The notes under the pieces: generated by a model
Database searches by the model: none
What the model was told of the DNA's origin: nothing
Seen by the model: the letters and a program-made list of their open reading frames with translations, nothing else
Shown: piece by piece, positions 1 to 8,931 of the stretch
How positions within the stretch are numbered: the stretch's first letter is position 1
Layout of the letters: every line of letters begins with the position of its first letter
DNA from: Bettongia penicillata ogilbyi
Lineage: Eukaryota > Chordata > Mammalia > Diprotodontia > Potoroidae
Assembly (NCBI GenBank): GCA_023548195.1
Contig: JAJHZJ010000028.1
Span: forward strand, 1,258,001-1,322,000
Length of the DNA: 64,000 bases
Direction: 5' to 3'
Position numbers and translations under genes: made by a program

Positions 1-368
1 GAAGGGTTATCTCACATTTTAATGTATCTGCAATGAAGCTTAGTGTTTGGAACATACTAGGTACTTTATAATGATTTTTAAAACTGACTCTGTCAATCTC
101 ACATGCCCAGAGCCTAAACAACCAGCATATCCAGTTTGGTCAAACACTCAGAAAACTGGCCTATACTTCACCATCCAAATCTATAAATGACTGGTTTGAA
201 CCAAATCTTCAATTGGATTTTCTGCAATATAGGATACTCTTACCAAGCTCATGATTCTCACAACAGTTTAGAAAACTCTCTTCTCTATACTGAGAAACCT
301 GGAAAATTAAGTTAATGAAAGAGACTGATTGAACATTGAGCTATACAAAAAGGAAATTTGTTGATTAT
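1..368. other. unassigned AT-rich sequence, no gene
   Basis: I see no long open frame, no recognisable repeat and no RNA gene here. The stretch ends where sequence resembling an L1 5' terminus (gtggagccaaatgaagg) begins. Confidence 0.4.
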
Positions 369-1486
369 GGGTGGAGCCAAATGAAGGAACGAAAGCACAG
401 ACTTATCTGTACTCTTCCACAAACTCCTTCAGATACCTTTAAAAAAATGAATCTGGACAAATTTTAGAGTTGCAGAATCCACTAGAAGACAGAGTGGGGC
501 AGATTTCCAGCCCAGGGCAACAGGGAATGTCAACAGAAAGATTCTGTTGCAGGGGCTAGGTGGAGCACAGAATATGTAGGCTGCACGAGAGCAGACTTGA
601 CCACAGCCACAGCAGAGCAGGAATGGACCAGGAAAACTGAGTCAGAAGTGGCAGTATGGATTCCCAAGCCTCTCAGCACCATATGAGAGTCCAGCAGAAT
701 TGAGTGAGAAAGAAGCACAGAGTCCACTGCAAGGCAGCTGCAACCACTCCTGGGATGATCACCCCACAAACCAAATGTTTGAAAGTCACCTTCTTGAACT
801 TCTGTGAACCAAGACGGCTGAGTAAACTATAAGTGCTCTCACCATCCCTTTGTTGACCTCCAAAAACCCAGAGAATATTGCCCCAGGAAAAATCCTGGAA
901 TAGTGGAGCCAGCAGAAGGTGAACAGTAGTCTTTCAGCTCAGAGGCTAGAGAGGTGGATGGGAAGGGTTCCTCTTCCTGTATCTGGTGGGGACCAGGGCA
1001 GGACTGGAAGCATCCCAGCAAGCACCACCTCAGTGGAGCAACAGAAGAGCTTGAGCCCCAGGGGGTGTAGCCAGTAATCTCCAACACCAGGAACCCAGGT
1101 GTGGCTTAGCCCAGTCAGGGGAACTGGGAAGACACCAGCACAGACAGAGTTCACCAACCACTGAGTCTGCCTGTGCTCTAGCACAAACCACGGAGAGGAG
1201 ACCTCCCATGGCCAGACCACCCCTTCTCCAAACCCCATGCCAGGAGTTTCAGTGTAAAACTGAGGAAACTCAGAAGGATTTAACCTGGTCTTGGCCTTGG
1301 TACACACAAACCAATTCAGCACCAGGTAAGCTCCAGCATTATATAACTTCTAGCTGAAAGAACCAGAGGCCACAACATACAAAGACAGAAACCAGTCCTC
1401 ACTCCTATCCTAAGAAACATGGTACAGAGCCTCCTGTGTTCCAGAAGCAGAGATCCACTTTAAAAGTCAGGAAAAATGCAATCACA
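369..1486 (+). promoter_or_regulatory. L1 5' UTR, two different head blocks
   Basis: Two L1-type heads occur in series. The first starts near 369 (gtggagccaaatgaagg), the second near 805 with ccaagacggctgagta. Both resemble the start of the HAL1 5' UTR (gtggagccaagatggcagag on the minus strand at about 5418-5437). The second block matches, from about 835 on, the head of the 610-bp element at 50959: shared pieces are gctctcacc, gagccagcagaa and caccacctcag or a near match. L1 5' UTRs act as internal RNA polymerase II promoters; that role is inferred from the family. Whether the two blocks are tandem promoter units of one element or two stacked L1s is not settled. Confidence 0.55.
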
Positions 1487-2519
1487 ATGTGCAAGAAGCA
1501 AATCAGAAAAGTAAAGAACATAAAATCTTACTATAGGGACCAAGAAGATCAAAATATGAATTAAAAGCAGACAATACTAATAATATACCCATATCTTAAA
1601 TCTCAAAAAGGAACATGAACTGTTCTCAAGCCCAATAAGTATCCTTGAAAGAGATGAAGAAAAATTTCAAAAGTCAAATAGGGGAGGTAGAAAAAATTTG
1701 TCCAATGATTTTAAAAATACAAAATGGAAAAAGAATTCACTGAAGAGAATGGGTGACTTAAAAAGTAAAATTGGCAAAATGGATAAGGAAGTACAAAACT
1801 TAACTGGGAAAGTTGGACAAATAAAAAAGGAATACAAAAGCTAACTGAAGAAAACAATTCATTGAAAATTAGAATTGAGTAAGTAGAAGCTAATGACTCT
1901 ATGAGGCACCAAGAATCAGTCAAACAAAATCTAAAAAATGAAAAATAGAAGCAAATGTAAAATATCTCATTGGAAAAACAAATGATCTGGAAAATAGATC
2001 CAAGAGAGAAAATCTAAGAATTATTAGTATACTGGAAAGAAGAGAAGAAAAGAAGAGACTGGAAATATCTTCCAAGAAATCATTAAGGAAAACTGTCCTG
2101 AGGTCCTAGATACAAAGGGCAAAATAGTCATCAAAAGAATCCACCTATCACCTTCTGAAAAAGATCCCAAGTTCAAAAACGCCAAGGAAAATTGCGCCAA
2201 ATTGAAGAACTATCAGGTCAAAGAGAAAATAATGCAAGCAGCCAGAAAGATACAATTGAACTATCAAGGAATTACAGTCAGAATCACTCAGGACCTTGCA
2301 GCTTCTACATTAAAAGATTGGAGAGATTGGAATATAGTATTTCATAAGGCAAAGGAGCTTGAACTACAACCAAGGATCAATTACCCAGCAAAATTGAGCA
2401 CAAACTTTCAGGCAAGGAGATGGATATACAATGAAATAAGGGATTTTCAGACCTTGCTGATGAAAAGGCCAATTGAAAATTTGATCTTCAAATACAAGGC
2501 TCAAGAGAGACATAAGTAA
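1487..2519 (+). pseudogene. L1 ORF1 pseudogene
   Basis: Decayed ORF1 (RNA-binding chaperone) of the old plus-strand L1. The probable start is ATG at 1487, because the following codons read as basic residues then IKSYYRD, matching the IESYFEG segment near the start of the intact HAL1 ORF1. The lysine/glutamate-rich coiled-coil segment is broken by stops and frameshifts. The last 105 codons (2202-2516) stay open and carry the C-terminal domain motifs QVKEKIMQAARK, ITQDLAASTL and PAKLS. The span is not a multiple of three. Stop at 2517-2519. Confidence 0.8.
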
Positions 2520-2527
2520 ATGGAAAA

Positions 2528-2544
2528 AAAAGTTCTCATTTCTT
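2528..2544. repeat. target-site duplication of HAL1, left copy
   Basis: aaaagttctcatttctt here matches aaaacttctcatttctt at 5442-5458 with one mismatch over 17 bases. The pair exactly brackets the HAL1, and its length is normal for L1-driven target-primed insertion. Confidence 0.85.
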
Positions 2545-3583
2545 TTTTTTTAATAAAAATTTATTTAACTTTTTACATTCATTTTCACAAAATTTTGGGT
2601 TCCAAATTTTCTCCCCATTTATCCCCTACCCCCACCCTAATACACTGAGCAATCTAATTTTCCCTATCACCAATCTGCCCTCTCTTTGATCATCCCTCCC
2701 TTCTCTTCTCCCCATCTTCTCTTTTGTCCTGTAGGGCCAGATGACTTTCTATTCCCCATTAACTGTATTTCTTATTTCCTTGTAGCAACAACAATATTCA
2801 ACAGTTGTTCCTAAAACTTTGGGTTACAAATTCTCCCCATCCCTCCCTCCCCACCCATTCCCTTTGGGAAGGCAGGCAATTCAATATAGGCCCTATCTGT
2901 GTAGTTTTGTAAATGACTTCGATAACAGTCGTGTTGTGTAAGACTAACTGTATTTCCCTCCCTCCTATTCTGCCCCTCATTGTTTCTATTCTGTCTTTTG
3001 ATCCTGTCCCTCCCCGAGTGTTGACTTCAAATTGCTCCCTTCTCCCATTGCCCTCCCTTCCATCATCCCTCCCTTGCTTATCTCCTTCTCCCCCACTTTC
3101 CTGTATTGTAAGATAGGTTTTCATACCAAAATGAGTGTGCATTTTATTCCTTCCTTTAGTCGAATGTGATGAGGGTATAAACTTCTTGTTTTTTTCTCAG
3201 CTCTCCTCTTTTTCCCTCCACTAAAAAGTCTCCTGCTTGCCTCTTCAATGAGAAATAATTTGCCACATTCCATTTCACCCTCTCTCCTCCCACTACATTT
3301 CTCTCCCACCATTTACCTTAATTTCTTTTAAGATATGGTCCCATCCTATTCAATTTACTCTGTGCTCTCTGCCTCTGTGTGTGCGTGCATGTGTGTATGT
3401 GTGTGCATGCACATGTGTACATGTGTGTGTGTATATGTGTGTGTGTGTGGTTCCACCAACTACTCAGATACTGAAACGTTTTAAGAGTTACAAATGTTGT
3501 CTTTCCATGTAGGAATGTAAACAGTTCACTTTTGGTAAGTCCCTTATGACTTCTTTTTGCTGTTTACTTTTTCATGCTTCTTC
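2545..3583 (-). other. HAL1 3' region (inter-ORF-like spacer plus L1 3' end)
   Basis: Pyrimidine-rich on the plus strand, purine-rich (ggga/gaag runs) on the element strand. It has no open frame of note. A TG-rich microsatellite sits at 3375-3450, just downstream of ORF1. The end at 2551-2600 carries the L1-like terminus with aataaa-type signals before the A tail. Homologous segments lie at 8161-8925 and 22800-23410. Confidence 0.7.
3375..3450. repeat. TG-rich microsatellite
   Basis: Interrupted (TG)n with CATG variants, inside the HAL1 3' region. The corresponding spot in other copies holds (TATG)/(TG) at 8021-8150 and (TA)n at 23239-23300, so a repeat tract downstream of ORF1 is a recurrent feature of these elements. 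Confidence 0.85.
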
Positions 3584-4684
3584 TCATTCTTGTGTTTGAA
3601 AGTCAAATTTTCTTTTCAGCTCTGGTCTTTTCATCAAGAATGCTTGAAAGTTCTCTGTTTCATTGAAAGACCATATTTTCCCCTGAAGTATTATACTCAG
3701 TTTTGCTGGGTGGGTGACTCTTGGTTTTAGTCCTAGTTCCTTTGACTTCTGGAATATACTATTCCACGCCCTTTGATCCCTTAATGTAGAAGCTGCTAGA
3801 TCTTGAGTTATCCTGATTGTATTTCCACAATACTGGAATTGTTTCTTTCTAGCTCCTTGCAATATTTTCTCCTTGACCTGGGAATTCTGGAATTTGGCCA
3901 CAATGTTCCTAGGAGTTTCTCTTTTTGGATCTCTTTCAGGCGGTGATTGATGGATTCCTTCAATACTTATATTGCCCTCTGGTTGTAGAATATCAGGGCA
4001 GTTTTCCTCGATAATTTCATGGAAGATGATGTCTAGGCTCTTTTTTTGATCATGACTTTCAGGTAATCCCATATTTTTAAAATTGTCTCTCCTGGATCTA
4101 TTTTCCAGGTCAGTTGTTTTTCCCATGAGATATTTCACATTCTCTTCCATTTTTTCATTCTTTTGGTTTTGTTTTATGATTTCTTGGTTTCTCAGAAAGT
4201 CATTAGACTCCATCTGTTCCATTCTAATTTTGAGAGAACTATTATCTTCAGTGAACTTTTGAACCTCTTTTTCCATTTGGCTAATTCTGCTTTTGAAAGC
4301 ATTCTTCTCCTCATTGGCTTTTTGAACCTCTTTTGCCAATTTAGTGAGCCTATTTTTCAAGGTGTTATTTTCTTCAGCATTTTTTTGGGTCTCCTTTGCC
4401 AAGGTATTGACCCATTTTTCATGCTTTTCTTGCATCTCTCTCATTTCTCTTCCCAGTTTTTCCTCCACCTGTCTAACTTGATTTTCAAAATCCTTTTTGA
4501 GCTCTTCCAAGGCCTGAGCCCACCGGACATCCACCTGGGATGTCTGGGATACAGAGGCCCCAACCTCCACCTCTTTCCCTGATGGTAAGAATAGTTCCTT
4601 GTCATCAGAATTGAAAGGTGGCAACATCTGTACCCCCTCAAAGTAGCTTTCTATAGTCTTATTTTTCTTCCCTTTTCTAGGCAT
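3584..4684 (-). CDS. HAL1/L1 ORF1p, intact 366 aa
   Basis: The only convincing intact coding sequence in the window. ORF1p of L1-type elements is a trimeric RNA-binding nucleic-acid chaperone that packages the element's own RNA in the cytoplasm. Layout seen here: a short basic N-terminus (MPRKGKKNKTIESYFEG); a long coiled coil from about residue 57 to 190 with repeated heptads rich in K, E, N and L; an RRM-like middle domain with NFKNMGLPE (compare human LRLIGVPE); and a C-terminal domain with TPRNIVAKF, ITQDLAASTL, RAWNSIF and PRVTHPAKLS, each with a clear counterpart in human ORF1p (for example TPRHIIVRF and RREWGPIF). Length is close to the 338 aa of the human protein. The start was chosen at 4684 because the basic MPRKGKK head fits the family and an A-rich context precedes it. 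There is no stop or frameshift, unlike the other ORF1 copies in the window, which argues for recent insertion or selection until recently. Confidence 0.88.
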   Translation of the reverse strand: MPRKGKKNKTIESYFEGVQMLPPFNSDDKELFLPSGKEVEVGASVSQTSQVDVRWAQALEELKKDFENQVRQVEEKLGREMREMQEKHEKWVNTLAKETQKNAEENNTLKNRLTKLAKEVQKANEEKNAFKSRISQMEKEVQKFTEDNSSLKIRMEQMESNDFLRNQEIIKQNQKNEKMEENVKYLMGKTTDLENRSRRDNFKNMGLPESHDQKKSLDIIFHEIIEENCPDILQPEGNISIEGIHQSPPERDPKRETPRNIVAKFQNSQVKEKILQGARKKQFQYCGNTIRITQDLAASTLRDQRAWNSIFQKSKELGLKPRVTHPAKLSIILQGKIWSFNETENFQAFLMKRPELKRKFDFQTQE

Positions 4685-5441
4685 TTTCCCAGCCAGTTAC
4701 TTGACTTCTGTGATTCCTGTCCACCCCCGCCTAGATCTGCCCAGCTAGTGCTTGGGGTCTGAGATTCAAATGGGCTTTCTGCAGCAGGCACAGCTGCTAT
4801 TCAATGTGAGCTTAAGTTCTGATGCTTGGGTGGGGGCTGGGCCACCTCTCAGGCTCAGTTCCTTCAGGGGCTTTATGCAGAGACCTTCAGTAATGGAGCA
4901 GGTGGGGGCAGGGCCATCTCCCAGGCTCTGATCCCTCAGGGGGTTTATTCAGAGACCTTAGGTAATGGAGCTCCTGTTTGCTCCAGGAGTCCCGGGCCAC
5001 CGCTGCTGCCTCTGCTGCTGCCTCTGCCACTGCTTCTGCTGCTCCCTCCACCACTGCCTCCTGAGGGGGCCCAAGTCACAGAGACACCTTGCTCCCCTCT
5101 CGGCCAGCCCACACATCTTTCTCACTGAGCTGTAGCGTCTGTGGGTGGAGGGACCTTTGCAGCTGCTGGAGATTCCGTCCCTGAAGCCTGCTCGGATCCT
5201 CTCCTCTGGGGCCACGTGGTCAGGGCAGCTCAGGGGTGGACTCCATTGTCTGGAGTGGGACGGACCCCTGGGGATGGCTCTCCAGGGCTCTCTGGAATGG
5301 AAATCTTTTCCACTGTGTTTCTGTGCACCTTGTGGTGCTCCAGAATTTGTGGGGAGTTCTTCTTGCAGGAAATATATGGGCTGTTGGTTCGGAGCTAGCA
5401 TATGTGAGTCTTTCTACTCTGCCATCTTGGCTCCACCCCCC
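4685..5441 (-). promoter_or_regulatory. HAL1 5' UTR, GC-rich internal promoter region
   Basis: GC-rich block upstream of ORF1 on the minus strand, starting with ggagccaagatggcagag. It holds a CAG/GCAGAG-rich stretch (about 4995-5060) and a 72-bp tandem duplication at 4829-4972. Small open frames on both strands in it are by-products of low stop density. By analogy with L1 it should carry a polymerase II promoter; no specific factor site is claimed. Confidence 0.65.
4829..4972 (-). repeat. 72-bp tandem duplication in HAL1 5' UTR
   Basis: Unit 1 (4829-4900) and unit 2 (4901-4972) both run from ggtgggggc to gtaatggagc, with matching internal pieces such as cagagacctt and aggctc. The boundaries repeat exactly, so this is a direct head-to-tail duplication. 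Confidence 0.75.
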
Positions 5442-5458
5442 AAAACTTCTCATTTCTT
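5442..5458. repeat. target-site duplication of HAL1, right copy
   Basis: aaaacttctcatttctt, the partner of 2528-2544. Downstream (atgggcaaactg) the old plus-strand L1 resumes. Confidence 0.85.
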
Positions 5459-5989
5459 ATGGGCAAACTGTTTATATCCCTGTATGGGAGGATGATACTT
5501 GTTAATCCTGAGAACTGTATATTTATTATGACATTTAAAAGGAATATGCATTAATAAAGGAATGGGTATATATTAAATGATATGAAGATTAAAAACATAA
5601 TTAAAGGGTGTGAAAGGACTGTAATGCGAGAAGAGGAAAGGAAGAAGCAGAAAAAAGTTAAATTACATCACAAAGAGGCACAAAAACATATTATAGTAGA
5701 GGGAAAGAAGGGAGGGAGATGAGCATTGTATGAACTTTACTCTCATCTGATTTGGTGCAGGGAAGGAACAACATACTCAGTTAAGTATAGAAATCTAACT
5801 TGCTATATAGGAAGCAGGAGGAGAAAGGGGAAAGAAAGGGAGGGGGTGGTTAGAAGGGAGGGAAGAAGTAATAAGGGACAAGGGAGAGGCGCTGGGAAGA
5901 CTGAGGTAGGAAGTGGTTGAAAGTAAAACTCTTGGGGAGAGGAAGGGAGAAGGGAGAAATAAACAGTAAGGGAAATAGGATGGAAAGAC
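5459..5989 (+). other. L1 inter-ORF spacer
   Basis: Long purine-rich spacer between the ORF1 and ORF2 remnants of the old L1. It is homologous to the 3' part of the HAL1 elements: ttactctcat followed by a ggatttgg-like piece and atggaaatcta-like sequence recur at 5739-5800 and 8343-8402. This shows that the HAL1 tail derives from the region that sits ahead of ORF2 in L1. Confidence 0.65.
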
Positions 5990-6373
5990 ACAGTAATAAT
6001 AACTTTGAATGTAAATGGGATGAACTCTCATCCCCCAATATGTTGTTTACAAGAAACATATTTGAAATAGGTGGATACAAACAGAGTAAAGGCAAAACAT
6101 TGGAATAGAATATGTTAAACTTCTGCTGATGTGAAAAAAAAATGGAGGGATAACAATCCCAATATCAGACAAAACAAAAGCAAAAATAGATCTAAACAGA
6201 AGAGATAAGGAAGGAAACGATATCCTGCCAAAAGGCACTGTAGACAATGAAATAATATCATTACTAAATATATATGTACCAAGTGGTATAGCACCCAAAT
6301 TCTTAGAGGAGAAGTTAAGGGAGTTACAGGAAGAAATAGACAGGAAAACTATACTAGTGGGGGACCTCGACCA
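5990..6373 (+). pseudogene. L1 ORF2 N-terminus (endonuclease fragment)
   Basis: Decayed start of ORF2, the endonuclease/reverse transcriptase of L1. The frame opening at 5994 reads VIITLNVNGMNS, the counterpart of the TILTLNVNGLNS start of human ORF2p. About 50 codons on comes QETYLK, matching the QETHL segment that holds a catalytic glutamate, followed at once by a stop. Later pieces (ISLLNIYVP, TILVGDL) match the NIYAP and LIMGDFN motifs. The frame is broken by stops and shifts. Only about the first 125 codons remain. Confidence 0.8.
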
Positions 6374-7400
6374 TAAGAAGAAGACATAAAAGTCAAGGCT
6401 TCTACATCCAAAACCTCTAAAAATGTAATGGAAGGTAATGGAAGAGCAGAAAAAAGAATTTGAAAATCAAGTAAGAGAAGTGGAGGAAATATTGAGAAGA
6501 GAAATGAAAGTGATGCAAGAAAATCATGAAAAGCAAGCTAAGAGCTTGCTAAAGAAGACTCAAAAAAATACTAAAGAAAATAACACCTTTAAAAATAGAT
6601 TAACTCAAATGGCAAAAGAGATCCAAAAAACCAATGAGAAAAAGAATATTTTAAAAAGTAGAATTATCCAAGTGCAAAAGGAGGTTCAAAAACTCACAAA
6701 AGGAAATATTTCCTTAAAATATTCTTTCAAAATTAGAATGGAGCAGGTGAAAGCTAATGAGTTTATGAGAAACCAGGAAATTATAAAACAAAACCAAGAG
6801 AATGAAAAAATAGAAGATAATGTGAAATATTTCACTGGAAAAACAACTACCTTCGAAAATAGATTCAGAAAAGATCATTTTAAAATTATTGATCTATCTG
6901 AAAACCACGTTCAAAAAAAGTCTAGACATCATATTCCAAGAAATTATCAAGGATAACTGCCCTGATATTCTAGAACCAGAGGGTAAAATTGAAATGAAAG
7001 AATTCACCTCCTGAAAGAGATCTCAAAAGGAAAACTCCTAGGAATATTGCAGCCAAATTCCAGAATTCTCTGATCAAGGAAAAAAAATATTATAAGCATC
7101 CAGAAAGAATAATTCAAATATTGTGGAAATATAATCAGCATAACACAGGATTTAGCAGCTTTTAGACTATGGATCAAAGGGCTTGGAATATGATATTCTG
7201 GAAGTCAAAGGAGCTAGAATTACAACCAAGAATCACCTACTCAGGAAAACTGAGTATAATACTTCCGGGGAAAAAAATGGAATTTCAATGAAATAGGAGA
7301 CTTCCAAGCATTCTTGTTGAAAAAGACCAGAACTGAATAGAAAATTTGACTTTCAAACACAAGAATCAAGAGCAACATGAAAAGATAAACAGGAAAAAGA
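6374..7400 (+). pseudogene. HAL1/L1 ORF1 pseudogene (172-aa open fragment)
   Basis: The stretch 6438-6956 stays open for 172 codons and aligns with the coiled-coil and middle domain of the intact copy: MEEQKKEFENQVREVEE, NNTFKNRLTQMAKE, FMRNQEIIKQNQENEK. It then shifts frame; C-terminal pieces follow out of frame to about 7400 (IAAKFQNS-like, AWNMIFW-like and a final RKFDFQTQE-like segment). The N-terminal 60 or so codons are absent. It is not functional. Confidence 0.8.
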
Positions 7401-7526
7401 AGCCTTAAGGAACTTATTAAAGTTGATCTGTTTACATTCCTACATGAAAAGATGTTATTTGTAACTCATGAGATGTTTTTCAATATTAGGGTAGTTAGAG
7501 GAAATACATATATGTATGTGTGTATG

Positions 7527-7532
7527 GGTATG
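7527..7532. repeat. 6-bp target duplication of solo LTR, left
   Basis: ggtatg, repeated at 8021-8026 directly after the LTR. Six bases is the usual length for class II (betaretrovirus-like) endogenous retroviruses. Confidence 0.65.
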
Positions 7533-8020
7533 TGTTAGGGGCCAAGCTCTGGACCGGCCTTGGGGAGCTGGCTCCGCCCCCAGGGAGCTGGCTCCGCCCT
7601 CAGGGAGCTGGTTCTGCCCTTAGGGAGGAACATTGGTGGGGCTCTGGCTGGGGATATAAGGAGCTGTTGGGGAGGGATCGGAGAGAGAGATGTAACCAAG
7701 AAAGAGATGTAGAGGATGCCATCAATAAAGTGAAGAGCACTGACATCCTCGGGTGCGTGTGTAGTCATTGTTCCCTCCGTGGAGGAGGGGATAGCCCTGT
7801 CGCGCAGCTAGGCCATACTGTCACACGGCAGGGACCAGAGACCTCCAAAGACCTGGAAGAAGGGTTCCCAAGCGAAGTCTGGGGTAAGGAATTGGGCCCT
7901 GTGTTAGGGCCCAAACCACCTGGAATATTGGGCGAAGACCCCGGAGAGATTACCTCCTGGAATATTGGGTGAGGCCGCCTGGTTAGTAGCCAAGTGAAGG
8001 CCAGGGATTAGCCCCAAGCA
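7533..8020 (+). mobile_element. solo LTR of an endogenous retrovirus, 488 bp
   Basis: The block starts TGTTAGGGG and ends CCCCAAGCA, giving TG..CA ends with imperfect inverted termini. Matching ggtatg hexamers flank it. It has a TATA-like tataag at 7655-7660 and a polyadenylation signal aataaa at 7724-7729, in the right order and spacing for U3-R-U5. The 5' part is GC-rich, with three 20-bp direct repeats (7563-7622). No retroviral coding sequence adjoins it, so it is a solo LTR left by recombination. The 6-bp duplication suggests class II. Plus strand is inferred from the TATA and AATAAA order. Confidence 0.75.
7563..7622 (+). repeat. three 20-bp tandem repeats in LTR U3
   Basis: Unit gggagctggctccgccccca at 7563-7582, then 7583-7602 and 7603-7622 with a few changes. 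Each unit holds a ccgccc or similar GC-box-like core, as enhancer repeats in LTR U3 regions often do. The enhancer role is inferred. Confidence 0.8.
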
Positions 8021-8041
8021 GGTATGTATGTATGTGTATAT

Positions 8042-8102
<61 letters not shown>

Positions 8103-8150
8103 GTATGTATATGTACATGGGTGTATGTATATGTGTGTATACATACATAG
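8021..8150. repeat. compound microsatellite (TATG)n(TA)n(TG)n
   Basis: Pure TA run at about 8042-8062 and pure TG run at about 8063-8100, with tatg units on both sides. It lies directly next to the LTR end, so the LTR entered an existing tatg tract of the HAL1 3' region. Confidence 0.9.
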
Positions 8151-8931
8151 ACAGAGGGCACAGGGTGAGCTGGATATAAAGGGAAAACATCTAAATAAAT
8201 AAAATTTACTGTGGAATGGAATGTACTAGAAGTAAGAGAAAGGGAGAGGTAGAATGGAGCAAATCATCTCACATACAAGAAGGAAGAAAGAGCTTCTATA
8301 GTGGAAGGGAAGAAAGGTGAGATGAAAGGAAATAATTAAGCCTTACTCTCATGGATTTGGCTTAAAGAGGGAATAACACACAATTGGATATGGAAATCTA
8401 TTTTACCCTTCAGGAAGGTGATAGGAGAGGGAAGACAATAGAAGGGGCAGCAAATTGGGGAAAGGGATAATCAGGAGCAAACACTATTGTGGGAGAACAG
8501 GTCATGGAAGAGAATGGAATAAATGAAGAGCAGGATAGGACAGAGGGAAATATGGTTAGTGTTTTACAAAACAGATATTATAGAAGAGCTAACTTTTATG
8601 GAAATGTTTTGCCTTGTTACAAATGTATGACCTATATTGAATTATTTGTTTTCTCAATGAGGGTGGGTGGGGATGAAGGAAGAGAATATGGAACTGGAAA
8701 TTAAGCTATACTGGTGATGGAGTATAGACATCTATTTTGCCCTAAAAGAAAATAGAGGGAAAAGGAGATGGAAGAAGGGTGAGTAATAGAAGAGAGGACA
8801 GCCTGGCAGAAGAGGTGGATGTGGTGCATGCTGTCCTGGGTAGGGGTGTGGAGAGAGATGGGGAGAAAATTTTGAATTCAGATTCTTGTGGAAATGAAGA
8901 AGTGAAAAATAAATAAATTATATATTTTTAA

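Larger units (their letters stand above)
2545..5441 (-). mobile_element. full-length HAL1 (half-L1), ORF2 absent
   Basis: A complete ORF1-only retroelement of 2,897 bp on the minus strand. The 5' end is at 5441 (gggggtggagccaagatgg on the minus strand), followed by a 5' UTR to 4685, an intact ORF1 (4684-3584) and about 1 kb of 3' sequence ending in AATAAATTTTTATT and a short A tail (T run at 2545-2551). The 3' kilobase combines a segment related to the L1 inter-ORF spacer (compare 5459-5989) with an L1-type 3' terminus (gaaaatttggaac...); no ORF2 lies between them. HAL1 elements of this design are known from several mammals, marsupials included. It has a 17-bp target duplication, so it is an insertion product and not a deletion remnant of a local L1. 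It needs L1 ORF2p in trans. Confidence 0.85.
369..6373 (+). mobile_element. old L1 LINE, split by an antisense HAL1
   Basis: A plus-strand L1 remnant in this order: 5' UTR-like blocks (369-1486), broken ORF1 (1487-2519), inter-ORF spacer (5459-5989) and the start of the ORF2 endonuclease (5990-6373). It is interrupted between 2545 and 5441 by a complete HAL1 on the other strand. Removing that insertion and one copy of its duplicated target joins the ORF1 end to the spacer directly. The element is heavily mutated, with in-frame stops and frameshifts, so it is inactive. It stops inside ORF2, where a second HAL1 begins at about 6374. The reverse-transcriptase domain is missing, although an ORF2 C-terminus appears at 8939 and could be the far side of the same copy or a separate insertion. 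Confidence 0.75.
6374..8925 (+). mobile_element. second HAL1, 5'-truncated, degraded, split by LTR
   Basis: Plus-strand HAL1-type copy: ORF1 remnant (6374-7400), spacer-derived 3' region (7401-7532 and 8161-8925) and an L1-like terminus (gagaaaattttgaattcag then aaataaataaatta near 8900). It has no ORF2. It lacks the 5' UTR and first codons and begins abruptly inside ORF2 of the older L1. A solo LTR (7533-8020) and a microsatellite interrupt it. I found no target duplication, so the left edge is approximate. Confidence 0.65.

Noticed and set aside
939..1322. 127-codon minus-strand frame
   Set aside because: Falls inside the L1 5' UTR block, antisense, with no motif.
4163..4582. 139-codon open frame on the plus strand
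   Set aside because: Antisense shadow of the intact HAL1 ORF1; the ORF1 frame is longer and carries family motifs.
4826..5505. Several overlapping open frames of 77-147 codons on both strands
   Set aside because: They lie in the GC-rich HAL1 5' UTR, where stops are rare; none has a recognisable motif and they compete on both strands.
7520..7972. 150-codon plus-strand frame
   Set aside because: It spans the solo LTR from its first bases and has no retroviral or other motif; low stop density comes from GC content.
7904..8161. Open frame of 85 codons on the minus strand rich in T, H and Y
   Set aside because: It is a translation of the (TG)n/(TA)n microsatellite and the LTR edge, not a gene.
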